In this document: in pieces, positions 50,255 through 59,096 of the stretch
Position numbering within the stretch: position 1 is the stretch's first letter
Layout of the letters: each line of letters opens with the position of its first letter
Assembly: GCA_021740105.1 (NCBI GenBank)
Contig: JAIPAM010000003.1
Span: 62,001-126,000, forward strand
Length of the DNA: 64,000 bases
Source: Flavobacterium sp.
GTDB lineage: Bacteria > Bacteroidota > Bacteroidia > Flavobacteriales > Flavobacteriaceae
Reading direction: 5' to 3'
Made by a program: the position numbers and the translations under genes
Notes under the pieces: generated by a model
The model's input: only the letters and a program-made list of their open reading frames with translations
Database searches by the model: none
Told to the model about the DNA's origin: nothing

Positions 50255-50689
50255 TTATTGACTTGGCAATGCTTTTTTCTTTTCTAAAATATTTACTTCT
50301 GGCTTTACAATTACTTCCCCTTTGATTTTTAAAGCAATTTTACCGCCTTCCACATTAATTGCATTCGATTCAACGGTTATCGTTTTTCTGATTGGACCTG
50401 GATTCATATTGTATTTAACATCAATTTTTCCAGTCATTCCTGGCATAATAGGTTCAGTTGGCTTAGTTGGAACAGTACATCCACAAGTTGATTGAACATT
50501 TGAAATGATCAATGGTGCATCGCCAGTATTTTTAAATTCAAAAGTGCGAAGTCCACTGTCCGAATCTTTGCTCACTGTTCCATAATCTATAGTATTGTCT
50601 TTATTTAAGAATTCAATTCTTGCACCACTCTGAGCAAATCCAATAGCGGAGAAAGCAATATAGGCTAATAAAAATAATGTTTTTTTCAT
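50255..50689 (-). CDS. DUF1573 domain exported protein
   Basis: A 144-residue protein with a signal peptide (about residues 1-19, ending GFAQ) and one DUF1573 domain: IDYGTVSKDSDSGLRTFEFKNTGDAPL, then the QSTCGCTVP motif near residues 67-75 and a GKIDVKYNMNPGP stretch. The fold is an immunoglobulin-like sandwich. The paired cysteines may form a disulfide. Its role is unknown. It is divergent from valS. Confidence 0.88.
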   Translation of the reverse strand: MKKTLFLLAYIAFSAIGFAQSGARIEFLNKDNTIDYGTVSKDSDSGLRTFEFKNTGDAPLIISNVQSTCGCTVPTKPTEPIMPGMTGKIDVKYNMNPGPIRKTITVESNAINVEGGKIALKIKGEVIVKPEVNILEKKKALPSQ

Positions 50690-50781
50690 CTAATAAGTAT
50701 TAAATTAGTACAAGTAAATGTAGTTTCTTTTATTTATTCACACAAATTTTTAATTCCCTTTTTATAGTGTTCATAATTATT

Positions 50782-50789
50782 TACTTTTG
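50782..50789 (+). promoter_or_regulatory. -7 promoter box of valS
   Basis: TACTTTTG lies 24 nt before the valS ATG; the -33 position reads TTTT instead of TTTG. Confidence 0.6.
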
Positions 50790-50813
50790 TAGCTATAACG
50801 AATATATATTAGA

Positions 50814-53447
50814 ATGACGATTCCATCGCAATTTGACGCAAAAACCATCGAAGATAAATGGTACGATTACTGGATGAAAAACAACTATTTTCATTCCACA
50901 CCCGACCACAGAACTCCCTATACAATTGTTATCCCTCCTCCAAATGTTACAGGTGTACTTCATATGGGTCATATGCTTAACAACACCATTCAAGATGTTT
51001 TAATTCGTAGAGCACGACTTAAGGGTTTCAACGCTTGTTGGGTACCAGGAACCGATCATGCTTCAATAGCTACCGAAGCTAAAGTAGTTGCAAAACTAAA
51101 AGCCGAAGGAATCAATAAAGACGATTTAACGCGTCAAGAATTCTTAGCACACGCTTGGGAATGGACCGATAAATATGGAGGTGTAATACTTGACCAACTT
51201 AAAAAATTGGGCGCTTCTTGCGATTGGGAAAGAACAAAATTTACCATGGATCCTGATATGTCAGCTTCAGTAATTCATTCTTTTGTTGATTTACATAAAA
51301 AAGGATTAATCTATCGTGGTTTTAGAATGGTTAATTGGGATCCTGAAGCTAAAACTACACTTTCTGACGAGGAAGTAATATTTGAAGAACAACAAGGAAA
51401 ATTATTCTATATAAATTACGAGATTCAAGGAAGTTCCGATTTTGTAACAGTTGCCACTACCCGACCAGAGACGATTTTTGGAGATACTGCAATTTGCATC
51501 AATCCGAATGACGATCGGTTTTCACATTTGAAAGGAAAAAAGGCAATTGTACCTATTTGCGGAAGAGTAATTCCTATTATTCAAGATGAATATGTTGATG
51601 TTGAATTTGGAACGGGATGCTTAAAAGTTACTCCAGCACACGATACCAATGATAAAGCACTGGGCGATAAACACCATCTAGAAATCATCGATATCTTCAA
51701 TGAAGATGCAAGTTTGAATAGTTATGGCTTGCATTACCAGGGTAAAGATCGATTTGTAGTTCGTGAAGAAATAGCAAAAGAATTAGAGTCTATTGGGAAT
51801 TTGTTGAAAGTGGAAAATCACTTAAATAAAGTAGGAACATCTGAGAGAACGAAAGCCGTTATTGAACCTAGATTATCAGATCAGTGGTTTCTAAAAATGG
51901 AAGATTTAGTGAAACCGGCGATTAAAGCGGTTTTAATCGATAACGAAATTAAATTACACCCCAAAAAGTTTGACAACACCTACAAACATTGGTTAGAAAA
52001 TATCCGTGATTGGAATATTTCTCGTCAGTTGTGGTGGGGACAGCAAATACCTGCCTACTATTATGGTAATGGAAAAGAAGAGTATGTTGTTGCAGAATCA
52101 ATTGAAGAAGCATTGGCTTTAGCCAAAGTAAAAACGAAAAACAACCAATTAACTATAGAAAACTTAACCCAAGATAAAGATGCTTTAGATACCTGGTTCT
52201 CTTCATGGCTTTGGCCAATGTCCGTATTTGGTGGAATCATGGATCCTGAAAGTGAGGACTTTAAATATTATTATCCTACAAATGACTTAGTTACTGGGCC
52301 AGATATTTTATTCTTTTGGGTGGCTAGAATGATTATTGCTGGTTATGAATATACGGGTAAAAAACCATTTACAAATGTGTATTTAACAGGTTTAGTTCGG
52401 GACAAACAACGTCGTAAAATGTCTAAATCATTAGGGAACTCTCCTGATCCTTTGGATTTAATTGATAAGTTTGGTGCTGATGGAGTTCGTGTTGGTTTGC
52501 TTTTAAGTGCTTCGGCTGGAAATGATATCATGTTTGATGAAGAACTTTGTAACCAAGGGAAAGCATTTACAAACAAGATTTGGAATGCTTTAAAATTAAT
52601 CAAAGGATGGGAAGTTTCAGCAACCATCGCACAACCAGAATCTTCAAAAGTAGCTATAGAATGGTATGAAGCTAAATTGCAACAGACCTTAGTTGAAATT
52701 GAAGATAATTTTGAGAAATACAGAATTTCTGACGCTTTAATGGGAATTTATAAACTTGTTTGGGACGATTTCTGTTCTTGGTTTTTAGAGATGATTAAAC
52801 CCGCTTATCAAACGCCAATTGACAAAATCACTTTTGACAAAGCGATTGAAATGTTAGAAAGTAATTTGAAATTATTACATCCATTTATGCCATTTCTAAC
52901 CGAGGAAATTTGGCATTATACTGCCGAAAGAACTCCTGAAGAAGCACTGATCATTTCTACATGGCCAACATTAAAACCATATAATGCCAATTTGATAAGT
53001 GAATTTGAGAATACAATGGAGGTAATTTCAGGAATTAGAACCATTAGAAAGGATAAGAATATACCTTTTAAAGATAGTATTGAATTTAAGGTAGTGAACA
53101 ACGATAACGTTTCCAATCATTTTGATTCGGTGATCACCAAATTAGGAAATATATCTTCATTGGAATATGTAACTGAAAAAGCAGATGGCGCATTATCTTT
53201 CAGAGTAAAATCAAACGAATATTTTATACCTATTTCAGGAAATATTAACGTTGAAGAAGAAGTTGCAAAATTAACCGAAGAGTTAAAATACATTCAAGGG
53301 TTTTTGAAATCGGTACAAGCGAAGTTGTCAAATGAAAAATTTGTAAATGGCGCACCCGAGAAAGTATTGGCAAACGAAAAACAAAAAGAAGCCGATGCGT
53401 TAGCTAAAATCGCAACAATCGAACAAAGCCTAGCCAGTTTGAAATAA
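50814..53447 (+). CDS. valS: valine--tRNA ligase
   Basis: An 877-residue class Ia synthetase. The HIGH-type motif is HMGH at residues 50-53 in PPPNVTGVLHMGHM, and the KMSKS motif lies near 535-539. An editing domain (TTRPETIFGDTA) is near 216-227, and AHDTNDKALG near 275-284. The C-terminal coiled coil (about residues 810-877) binds the tRNA. It charges tRNA-Val and edits mischarged threonine. It is transcribed alone with a terminator just after the stop. Confidence 0.97.
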   Translation: MTIPSQFDAKTIEDKWYDYWMKNNYFHSTPDHRTPYTIVIPPPNVTGVLHMGHMLNNTIQDVLIRRARLKGFNACWVPGTDHASIATEAKVVAKLKAEGINKDDLTRQEFLAHAWEWTDKYGGVILDQLKKLGASCDWERTKFTMDPDMSASVIHSFVDLHKKGLIYRGFRMVNWDPEAKTTLSDEEVIFEEQQGKLFYINYEIQGSSDFVTVATTRPETIFGDTAICINPNDDRFSHLKGKKAIVPICGRVIPIIQDEYVDVEFGTGCLKVTPAHDTNDKALGDKHHLEIIDIFNEDASLNSYGLHYQGKDRFVVREEIAKELESIGNLLKVENHLNKVGTSERTKAVIEPRLSDQWFLKMEDLVKPAIKAVLIDNEIKLHPKKFDNTYKHWLENIRDWNISRQLWWGQQIPAYYYGNGKEEYVVAESIEEALALAKVKTKNNQLTIENLTQDKDALDTWFSSWLWPMSVFGGIMDPESEDFKYYYPTNDLVTGPDILFFWVARMIIAGYEYTGKKPFTNVYLTGLVRDKQRRKMSKSLGNSPDPLDLIDKFGADGVRVGLLLSASAGNDIMFDEELCNQGKAFTNKIWNALKLIKGWEVSATIAQPESSKVAIEWYEAKLQQTLVEIEDNFEKYRISDALMGIYKLVWDDFCSWFLEMIKPAYQTPIDKITFDKAIEMLESNLKLLHPFMPFLTEEIWHYTAERTPEEALIISTWPTLKPYNANLISEFENTMEVISGIRTIRKDKNIPFKDSIEFKVVNNDNVSNHFDSVITKLGNISSLEYVTEKADGALSFRVKSNEYFIPISGNINVEEEVAKLTEELKYIQGFLKSVQAKLSNEKFVNGAPEKVLANEKQKEADALAKIATIEQSLASLK

Positions 53448-53475
53448 AAAAAAGCCTCATTTAAGAGGCTTTTTT
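53448..53475. terminator. bidirectional terminator at the valS end
   Basis: An 11-bp stem AAAAAAGCCTC / GAGGCTTTTTT with a 6-nt loop. It overlaps the last five codons and stop of the convergent DUF6787 gene. Confidence 0.92.
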
Positions 53476-53775
53476 ATTGAATATAAATCCCAATCCAATT
53501 TTTGATAACATCCTTTTTCCAAAAGGAAAGAAAAATTTTGATTGGCCAAATAAGTAGCCAAACCCCATTAATAAAAAGGGATAAATTGGTAAAACTAAAA
53601 CAAGTAAAATCAGGTAATAAATGAACCAATGCGTATTATAATCATTTATTCCAATAAACGTAAGTAAATAGTTTGAAATTCGTGCCGATAAAGAACCGTT
53701 AATAGCAAACACAATAATTATCAATAGTAATTGATAAATAGTGGTGATTCCCCAACGCTCTTTTAATTTTTTCAT
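53461..53775 (-). CDS. DUF6787 family membrane protein
   Basis: A 104-residue membrane protein. The opening KLKERWGITTIYQLLLIIIVFAINGS and the middle YLILLVLVLPIYPFLLMGFGYLFGQ match, from memory, the DUF6787 family of Bacteroidota. Two helices are predicted near residues 13-30 and 50-76. The role is unknown. The ATG at 53775 fits the family start. Its 3' end lies in the valS terminator. Confidence 0.78.
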   Translation of the reverse strand: MKKLKERWGITTIYQLLLIIIVFAINGSLSARISNYLLTFIGINDYNTHWFIYYLILLVLVLPIYPFLLMGFGYLFGQSKFFFPFGKRMLSKIGLGFIFNKKAS

Positions 53776-53822
53776 AACCCAAATTTACAAAATTAATAAT
53801 CAAAAAATCTGCATATTAAACC

Positions 53823-53853
53823 AAAAAAAATGCACCTCAAAAGAGATGCATAA
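53823..53853 (-). terminator. terminator after serA
   Basis: ATGCACCTC (53830-53838) pairs with GAGATGCAT (53843-53851), one mismatch, 4-nt loop, then a U run on the minus strand. It lies about 28 nt past the serA stop. Confidence 0.85.
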
Positions 53854-53879
53854 TTTTAAATGATTTAAAAATCCAAATA

Positions 53880-54833
53880 TTAATTTTTTAATATACTAAT
53901 TATTTGCGAAGCCAATTCTGTTCCAATTCTATCTTGCGCTTCCATTGTGGCCGCTCCAATGTGAGGAGTTAAAGAAATTTTTTGGTTCATCAAAATAGTG
54001 ATTTCAGGATTTGGTTCGTTTTCAAAAACGTCCAAACCAGCAAATAAAACTTTGCCACTATCCAAAGCTTTTACTAAAGCAACTTCATCAATAACACCTC
54101 CTCGAGCGCAATTTACAATTCCAACTCCAGGCTTCATGGTTTCTAATTCGGTAGCGCCAATAATATAACCGTCTTGAGCAGGAACATGAACCGTTATAAA
54201 ATCAGCTTCTTTAAATAAAGATTCTAATGATTGTGTTTTAATAATAGTTGTGATGGATTGTCCATCGAAAAATTCCACTTTAACGTCTACTTTTTCAATA
54301 AAACTATCACTTGCAATTACTTTCATTCCAAGTCCTAACGCCATTTTTGCAGTTGCTTGCCCGATTCTACCAATACCAACAATTCCAAGTGTTTTTCCTC
54401 TTAATTCCACTCCATTCGCATACGCTTTTTTAAGTCCTTCAAAATTAGAATCGCCTTCAAGAGGCATATTTCTATTAGCATCATGTAAAAAACGAACTCC
54501 TGAAAATAAATGAGCAAAAACTAATTCCGCTACCGATTCAGAAGAAGATGCCGGCGTATTAATTACACTAATCCCTTTGCTCTTAGCATAATCCACGTCA
54601 ATATTATCCATACCAACTCCACCTCTACCAATTATTTTTAACCCTGGGCAAGCATCGATGATATCTTTTCTTACCTTAGTTGCACTTCTAACTAAAACTA
54701 CACTGACATTGTTTTCGTTAACATAATTAGCAACTTGTTCCTGAGCTACTTTAGTTGTAATTACTTCAAATCCAGCTTTTTCTAAAGCTAAGATTCCACT
54801 TTTTGAAATTCCATCGTTTGCTAAAACCTTCAT
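53880..54833 (-). CDS. serA: D-3-phosphoglycerate dehydrogenase (short form)
   Basis: A 317-residue D-2-hydroxyacid dehydrogenase. The NAD-binding GIVGIGRIGQATAK lies near residues 147-160. The catalytic Arg is in NCARGG near 237, the Glu in DVFENEP near 267, and the His in LTPHIGAAT near 286. It lacks the C-terminal ACT domain of E. coli SerA, so serine feedback through that domain is not expected. Substrate assignment comes from the adjacent serC, 6 nt upstream. It makes 3-phosphohydroxypyruvate. Confidence 0.9.
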   Translation of the reverse strand: MKVLANDGISKSGILALEKAGFEVITTKVAQEQVANYVNENNVSVVLVRSATKVRKDIIDACPGLKIIGRGGVGMDNIDVDYAKSKGISVINTPASSSESVAELVFAHLFSGVRFLHDANRNMPLEGDSNFEGLKKAYANGVELRGKTLGIVGIGRIGQATAKMALGLGMKVIASDSFIEKVDVKVEFFDGQSITTIIKTQSLESLFKEADFITVHVPAQDGYIIGATELETMKPGVGIVNCARGGVIDEVALVKALDSGKVLFAGLDVFENEPNPEITILMNQKISLTPHIGAATMEAQDRIGTELASQIISILKN

Positions 54834-54839
54834 ACTTAT

Positions 54840-55910
54840 TTATATTTTACTTTCAAAATCTTTCATTACATCAACTAATACTTGTACACTTTCTATTGGA
54901 AGTGCATTGTAAATTGAAGCTCTATAACCCCCAACAGAACGATGACCAGGCAAACCGGAAATCCCTGCCGCTTTCCACATCGAATCGAATAAGGTTGTAT
55001 GTTCCTCATTTTCTAATAAAAAAACAACGTTCATAGTAGAGCGGTCTTCCTCTTTTGCAGCTCCTTTAAAATAAGGATTTCTATCAATTTCAGCGTACAA
55101 TAAATTGGCTTTAGCTTGATTTAATTTTTCAACTGCTGCAATACCTCCCATTTTTTTCAACCATTGTAAAGTCAATAACGAAGCGTAAACTGGGAAAACC
55201 GCAGGTGTGTTGTACATGCTTTCCGCTTTAATATGTTTTTCATAATCCAACATACTTGGAATTACTCTTCCTGATTTACCTAAAATTTCCTCTTTAACAA
55301 CTACTAAAGTCGCTCCAGCCGGGCCCATATTTTTTTGAGCCCCCGCATAAATTATGTCAAATTTTGAAAAATCTAAAACTCTAGAGAAAATATCAGAACT
55401 CATATCACAAACCATCGGTACAGAAACAGCTGGGAATTCCTTAATTTGAGTACCAAAAATGGTATTATTACTTGTACAATGAAAATAATCTACATCATTA
55501 GGAACAATAAATCCTTTTGGGATGTAACTGTAATTCTCGTCTTTGGATGATGCTACTATATTAACATCTCCAAACAATATAGCTTCTTTGATAGCAGCAG
55601 AAGCCCAAGTTCCTGTATCAAGATAAGCTGCTTTTCCTTCCACTTTCATCAAGTTATAAGGAACCATCAAAAACTCTAAACTTGCACCACCATGCAAAAA
55701 CAAAGCTTGATACCCTTTCCCTTTTAAATCCAATAATTCTAAAGCTAAATCTCTTGCTTCATCCATTACAGCTACAAAATCTTTGCTTCTGTGAGAAATT
55801 TCTAAAAGAGATAACCCTGAATTGTTGAAATCCAATATCGCATCAGCCGATTTTTGAAAAACTTCTTGAGGTAAAATACAAGGTCCTGCGCTGTAATTGT
55901 GTTTTTTCAT
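54840..55910 (-). CDS. serC: phosphoserine aminotransferase
   Basis: A 356-residue PLP enzyme with the family opening NYSAGPCILP (residues 4-13) and LLEISHRSK near 34-42. The PLP lysine is in YAGAQKNMGPAG near residue 192, and GLPGHRSVGGYRASIYNA lies near 320-337. It converts 3-phosphohydroxypyruvate and glutamate to phosphoserine, and also acts in PLP synthesis. It is first in the serC-serA operon. Phosphoserine phosphatase is not in the window. Confidence 0.96.
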   Translation of the reverse strand: MKKHNYSAGPCILPQEVFQKSADAILDFNNSGLSLLEISHRSKDFVAVMDEARDLALELLDLKGKGYQALFLHGGASLEFLMVPYNLMKVEGKAAYLDTGTWASAAIKEAILFGDVNIVASSKDENYSYIPKGFIVPNDVDYFHCTSNNTIFGTQIKEFPAVSVPMVCDMSSDIFSRVLDFSKFDIIYAGAQKNMGPAGATLVVVKEEILGKSGRVIPSMLDYEKHIKAESMYNTPAVFPVYASLLTLQWLKKMGGIAAVEKLNQAKANLLYAEIDRNPYFKGAAKEEDRSTMNVVFLLENEEHTTLFDSMWKAAGISGLPGHRSVGGYRASIYNALPIESVQVLVDVMKDFESKI

Positions 55911-56049
55911 TTATATTGTGGGGTTGAAAAAAATTAAGCTACAAATTTCGTAAATAGGAAACTAAAATCAATTAAATATTTCCAAATAGTTATGCCGATT
56001 TATTAACAAAATCGTTTTAGTGAAATAGAGAATTTGAGAATTTGATAAT

Positions 56050-57108
56050 CTACAAATTGGTCAAGAATTTAATTGTATCAATATTATCAGCATAATCCCA
56101 CAATTTTGGTTTCTGTGTTTGGCCAAATGAAACGCTATTTTCAATTAAACCATTGGAAACTACACATTGAATTTGTTCGTGATCTTGTTGTAATTTGTTT
56201 TTTATATCTTCTAAATTATCATAATATTCGTAAAATACAGCTGAAATTGGAGAAGCATAACTTGAATCTTCTTTTATAATTAGAAATTCATTGTCTAATA
56301 AATTAAAATTACTCATTAAGAAAACAGCTTTGTTATAATCGTAGTTATTAATGTACTTTTCAAATTTCATTACTCGATAATAGAGATACATTCCCCCAAA
56401 AAATGAATCGAAATTATAGTTTCTTGGAACAAATAGCTTAGAAACATTTCTACATCCCAAGCCAAAATAACGAAAAACATCTTCTCCTAAAGCAATCATT
56501 TGCTCCTCAGATTCATTACCATCTAAAACAGCAACCGAATTTCTTGATTTTCTGATTATCGAAGGCTTATCTTTAAAATAATACTCAAAATAACGAGCAG
56601 TATTATTGCTTCCAGTTGCAATTACAGCATCGAAATTTTCTAATTTACCCTCAACAAAAGTGATGTAGTTTTCTAATTCTGGATCAACTGAAATTAAATA
56701 TTTTGCTAAAAATGGTAATAAATGCTGATCATTTGAAGAGGTTTTTACCACTACTTTATGACCAGAAAGTAAAACCGAAATAAAATCGTGAAAACCTACC
56801 AAAGGTATATTTCCCGCCAAAACCAATCCAACTGTTTTGGAAGTTACATTGTCCAAATTATATCTATTTAACCATTGGTTTAAATTTTCTTCCGTTAAAG
56901 CTTCCGCCCATGATTGAATTGCAAAATAGACGTTTTCATTGGTATACCAGCCGTTATGTGAAGGCGATAATTGAATTAAATCAATGAATTTATCAAAATA
57001 CAAATCGTTGTGAAGTACGGTCTGACATTTAGTATTTTCAACTTCGGAAAATTGCAATAAAAATTTACCTAGTTCTATAAAAATACTTTTTTTATGTGCT
57101 AATGTCAT
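56050..57108 (-). CDS. acyl-CoA reductase (LuxC-type)
   Basis: A 352-residue protein of the LuxC acyl-CoA reductase family, related to aldehyde dehydrogenases. It has a VLAGNIPLVGFHDFISVLLSG segment near residues 95-115, VKTSSND near 118-124, VIATGSNNTARYF near 165-177, and the probable catalytic cysteine in YFGLGCRNVSKL near 228. The family reduces acyl-CoA to aldehyde with NADPH. No luciferase genes are here, so the product is unknown. The ATG at 57108 is used; the longer reading runs over the promoter. It is divergent from a ferredoxin gene that might supply electrons (inferred). Confidence 0.85.
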   Translation of the reverse strand: MTLAHKKSIFIELGKFLLQFSEVENTKCQTVLHNDLYFDKFIDLIQLSPSHNGWYTNENVYFAIQSWAEALTEENLNQWLNRYNLDNVTSKTVGLVLAGNIPLVGFHDFISVLLSGHKVVVKTSSNDQHLLPFLAKYLISVDPELENYITFVEGKLENFDAVIATGSNNTARYFEYYFKDKPSIIRKSRNSVAVLDGNESEEQMIALGEDVFRYFGLGCRNVSKLFVPRNYNFDSFFGGMYLYYRVMKFEKYINNYDYNKAVFLMSNFNLLDNEFLIIKEDSSYASPISAVFYEYYDNLEDIKNKLQQDHEQIQCVVSNGLIENSVSFGQTQKPKLWDYADNIDTIKFLTNL

Positions 57109-57113
57109 ATTGA

Positions 57114-57145
57114 TTTGCTTATGATAAGTTTTGGATGTAATTTTG
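57114..57145 (+). promoter_or_regulatory. promoter of the ferredoxin gene (TTTG-N20-TAATTTTG)
   Basis: TTTG (57114-57117) and TAATTTTG (57138-57145) separated by 20 nt. The predicted start lies near 57150, inside the opposite-strand promoter. Confidence 0.65.
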
Positions 57146-57147
57146 CA

Positions 57148-57178
57148 CAAAAATAAGATAATTATCTGCAATAGACAA
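57148..57178 (-). promoter_or_regulatory. promoter of the acyl-CoA reductase gene
   Basis: On the minus strand TTG (57178-57176), 20 nt, then TATTTTTG (57155-57148). The box is only 2 bp from the opposite-strand -7 box at 57138-57145. Confidence 0.6.
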
Positions 57179-57233
57179 TACGCTGTAAGCATTCTGCTTA
57201 TAGCTTTTAGCCTAAAGCATAAACAAAAATAAA

Positions 57234-57584
57234 ATGGCAATTATAATAACTGACGAATGTATTAATTGTGGGGCTTGCGAACCGGAATGTCCTAATACCG
57301 CTATTTATGAAGGAGCCGATGATTGGAGATACAAAGACGGAACAAAAATTAGAGGAAAAGTAATTTTGGCTGATGGAACTGAAGTAGATGCTGATGCAGC
57401 TCAAACTCCAATTTCAGACGATATTTACTATATTGTACCTGGTAAATGTACCGAATGCAAAGGATTTCATGAAGAACCTCAATGTGCCGCTGTTTGCCCA
57501 GTTGACTGCTGTGTTCCAGATGAAAATCATGTAGAAAGCGAAGAAACGCTTTTGAACAGACAAGCGTTTTTACACAACGAATAA
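57234..57584 (+). CDS. 4Fe-4S dicluster ferredoxin
   Basis: A 116-residue ferredoxin with two cluster motifs: [11 protein letters not shown] (cysteines 9, 12, 15, 19) with CP-type spacing, and a second set CTECKG...[10 protein letters not shown] from about residue 77. The insertion between them of about 50 residues and the C-terminal Glu-rich tail fit the Alvin family type found in Bacteroidota. It is an electron carrier in the cytoplasm. It is divergent from an acyl-CoA reductase gene and followed by a strong terminator. Confidence 0.92.
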   Translation: MAIIITDECINCGACEPECPNTAIYEGADDWRYKDGTKIRGKVILADGTEVDADAAQTPISDDIYYIVPGKCTECKGFHEEPQCAAVCPVDCCVPDENHVESEETLLNRQAFLHNE

Positions 57585-57586
57585 TT

Positions 57587-57618
57587 AAAAAACCTGAGTG
57601 ATGAGCTCAGGTTTTTTT
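57587..57618 (+). terminator. terminator after the ferredoxin gene
   Basis: A perfect 12-bp stem AAAAAACCTGAG / CTCAGGTTTTTT with a 7-nt loop and a T run, beginning 2 nt after the stop codon. Confidence 0.92.
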
Positions 57619-57672
57619 TTCAAATTTATAAAGGCATTTATTTTCAAAATTTTTATTAAAAGATATAAATCC

Positions 57673-57680
57673 TATATTTG
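57673..57680 (+). promoter_or_regulatory. -7 promoter box of ychF
   Basis: TATATTTG, 22 nt before the ychF ATG; the -33 position is TTTT. Confidence 0.6.
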
Positions 57681-57702
57681 CACTCTTAAAAAATAAACCA
57701 TA

Positions 57703-58797
57703 ATGAAAGCAGGAATTGTAGGATTACCAAATGTTGGAAAATCAACATTATTCAATTGTTTGTCTAACGCAAAAGCGCAGAGCGCTAACTTCCCTTTTTG
57801 TACTATCGAGCCCAATATTGGTGTCGTAAATGTTCCTGATTCTAGAATCGCAAAATTAGAAGAGCTTGTTAAGCCGGAACGTGTTCAAATGGCAACTGTG
57901 GATATTGTGGATATTGCAGGATTGGTAAAAGGAGCAAGTAAAGGAGAAGGTTTAGGAAATCAGTTTCTAGGAAATATTAGAGAATGTAATGCAATTATCC
58001 ATGTTTTACGTTGTTTTGATAACGATAATATTATTCACGTTGATGGTAATGTAAATCCAATTAGAGATAAAGAAACTATTGACATCGAATTGCAATTAAA
58101 AGATCTTGAAACTGTTGAAAAACGTCTTGAAAAAGTAAATCGTGCCGCAAAAACAGGAAATAAAGAAGCGCAAACTGAAAAAGCATTATTGGACCGAATT
58201 AAAGACGCTTTATTACAAGCAAAATCAGCTAGAACCGTAGTTGCTAAAAATCACGAAGAAGTAGAATTAATGGAAACTTTCCAATTAATTACTACAAAAC
58301 CCGTTTTATATGTTTGCAATGTAAGTGAAGATGCCGCTGTAAGTGGAAATCAATATGTGAATCAAGTTCGCGAATTAGTAAAATCGGAAGATGCCGAAGT
58401 AATTATACTTTCTGTGGGAGCAGAGGCAGACATCGCCGAATTAGAAAGCTTCGAAGAGCGTCAAATTTTCCTTGAAGACATGGGATTGTCGGAACCTGGA
58501 TCTTCAGTTTTAATTCGTGCAGCCTATAAATTATTGAAGCAACAAACCTATTTCACGGCCGGTGTTAAAGAAGTTCGCGCATGGACAATTAACGTTGGAG
58601 CCACAGCACCACAAGCCGCAGGAGTAATCCACACCGATTTTGAAAAAGGATTTATCCGTGCCGAAGTAATCTCCTTCGAAGATTTTGTTCAATACGGATC
58701 CGAAGCAAAATGTAAAGAAGCAGGGAAATTTAAAGTCGAAGGTAAAGAATATGTCGTAAAAGATGGCGATGTAATGCACTTCCGTTTCAACGTATAA
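57703..58797 (+). CDS. ychF: redox-regulated ATPase YchF (Obg-like)
   Basis: A 364-residue OLA1/YchF protein. The P-loop GLPNVGKST lies at residues 6-14, with NFPFCTIEPNIGVV at switch I and DIVDIAGLVKGASKGEGLGNQF at switch II. The NKxD position reads NVSE, the reason these proteins prefer ATP. A TGS-like C-terminal domain follows with GVKEVRAWTI and DVMHFRFNV. It binds the 70S ribosome and is linked to oxidative-stress control. A terminator follows directly. Confidence 0.96.
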   Translation: MKAGIVGLPNVGKSTLFNCLSNAKAQSANFPFCTIEPNIGVVNVPDSRIAKLEELVKPERVQMATVDIVDIAGLVKGASKGEGLGNQFLGNIRECNAIIHVLRCFDNDNIIHVDGNVNPIRDKETIDIELQLKDLETVEKRLEKVNRAAKTGNKEAQTEKALLDRIKDALLQAKSARTVVAKNHEEVELMETFQLITTKPVLYVCNVSEDAAVSGNQYVNQVRELVKSEDAEVIILSVGAEADIAELESFEERQIFLEDMGLSEPGSSVLIRAAYKLLKQQTYFTAGVKEVRAWTINVGATAPQAAGVIHTDFEKGFIRAEVISFEDFVQYGSEAKCKEAGKFKVEGKEYVVKDGDVMHFRFNV

Positions 58798-58804
58798 AAA
58801 AATT

Positions 58805-58830
58805 AAGCCGCTAGTTTCGCGGTTTTTTTT
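58805..58830 (+). terminator. terminator after ychF
   Basis: AAGCCGC pairs with GCGGTTT (one G-T pair) around a 7-nt loop, followed by a T run. The rest of the gap to 59096 is AT-rich, with a run of short AATCTTAA-like words near 58935-58960 and a TAACTTTG box at 58983-58990; nothing else is seen. Confidence 0.85.
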
Positions 58831-58982
58831 ATTTTAATATCTAGCTTTCCATTGCAAAATTTTTTTTAAAATATTTTCCATTTCTATCTGGGGCAAAATC
58901 TCGATTTATAACCTACATTACGTTAATAATTTAAAAATCTTAATTCTTAAATCTTAAATAAAATTGTCAATATCATTCTTAA

Positions 58983-58990
58983 TAACTTTG
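58983..58990 (+). promoter_or_regulatory. -7 promoter box of parE
   Basis: TAACTTTG, about 106 nt before the parE ATG, which would give a 5' leader of about 100 nt. An ATTG lies 16 nt upstream, closer than ideal. Confidence 0.45.
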
Positions 58991-59096
58991 ATAAAAATTG
59001 TTTTAGAACCACACGAATATCACTAAATTAGCACTCTATTGGTCCAATCTAAATCTATGACCAAACAATACATCGTTAAATTCAGTTTTATTTAAA

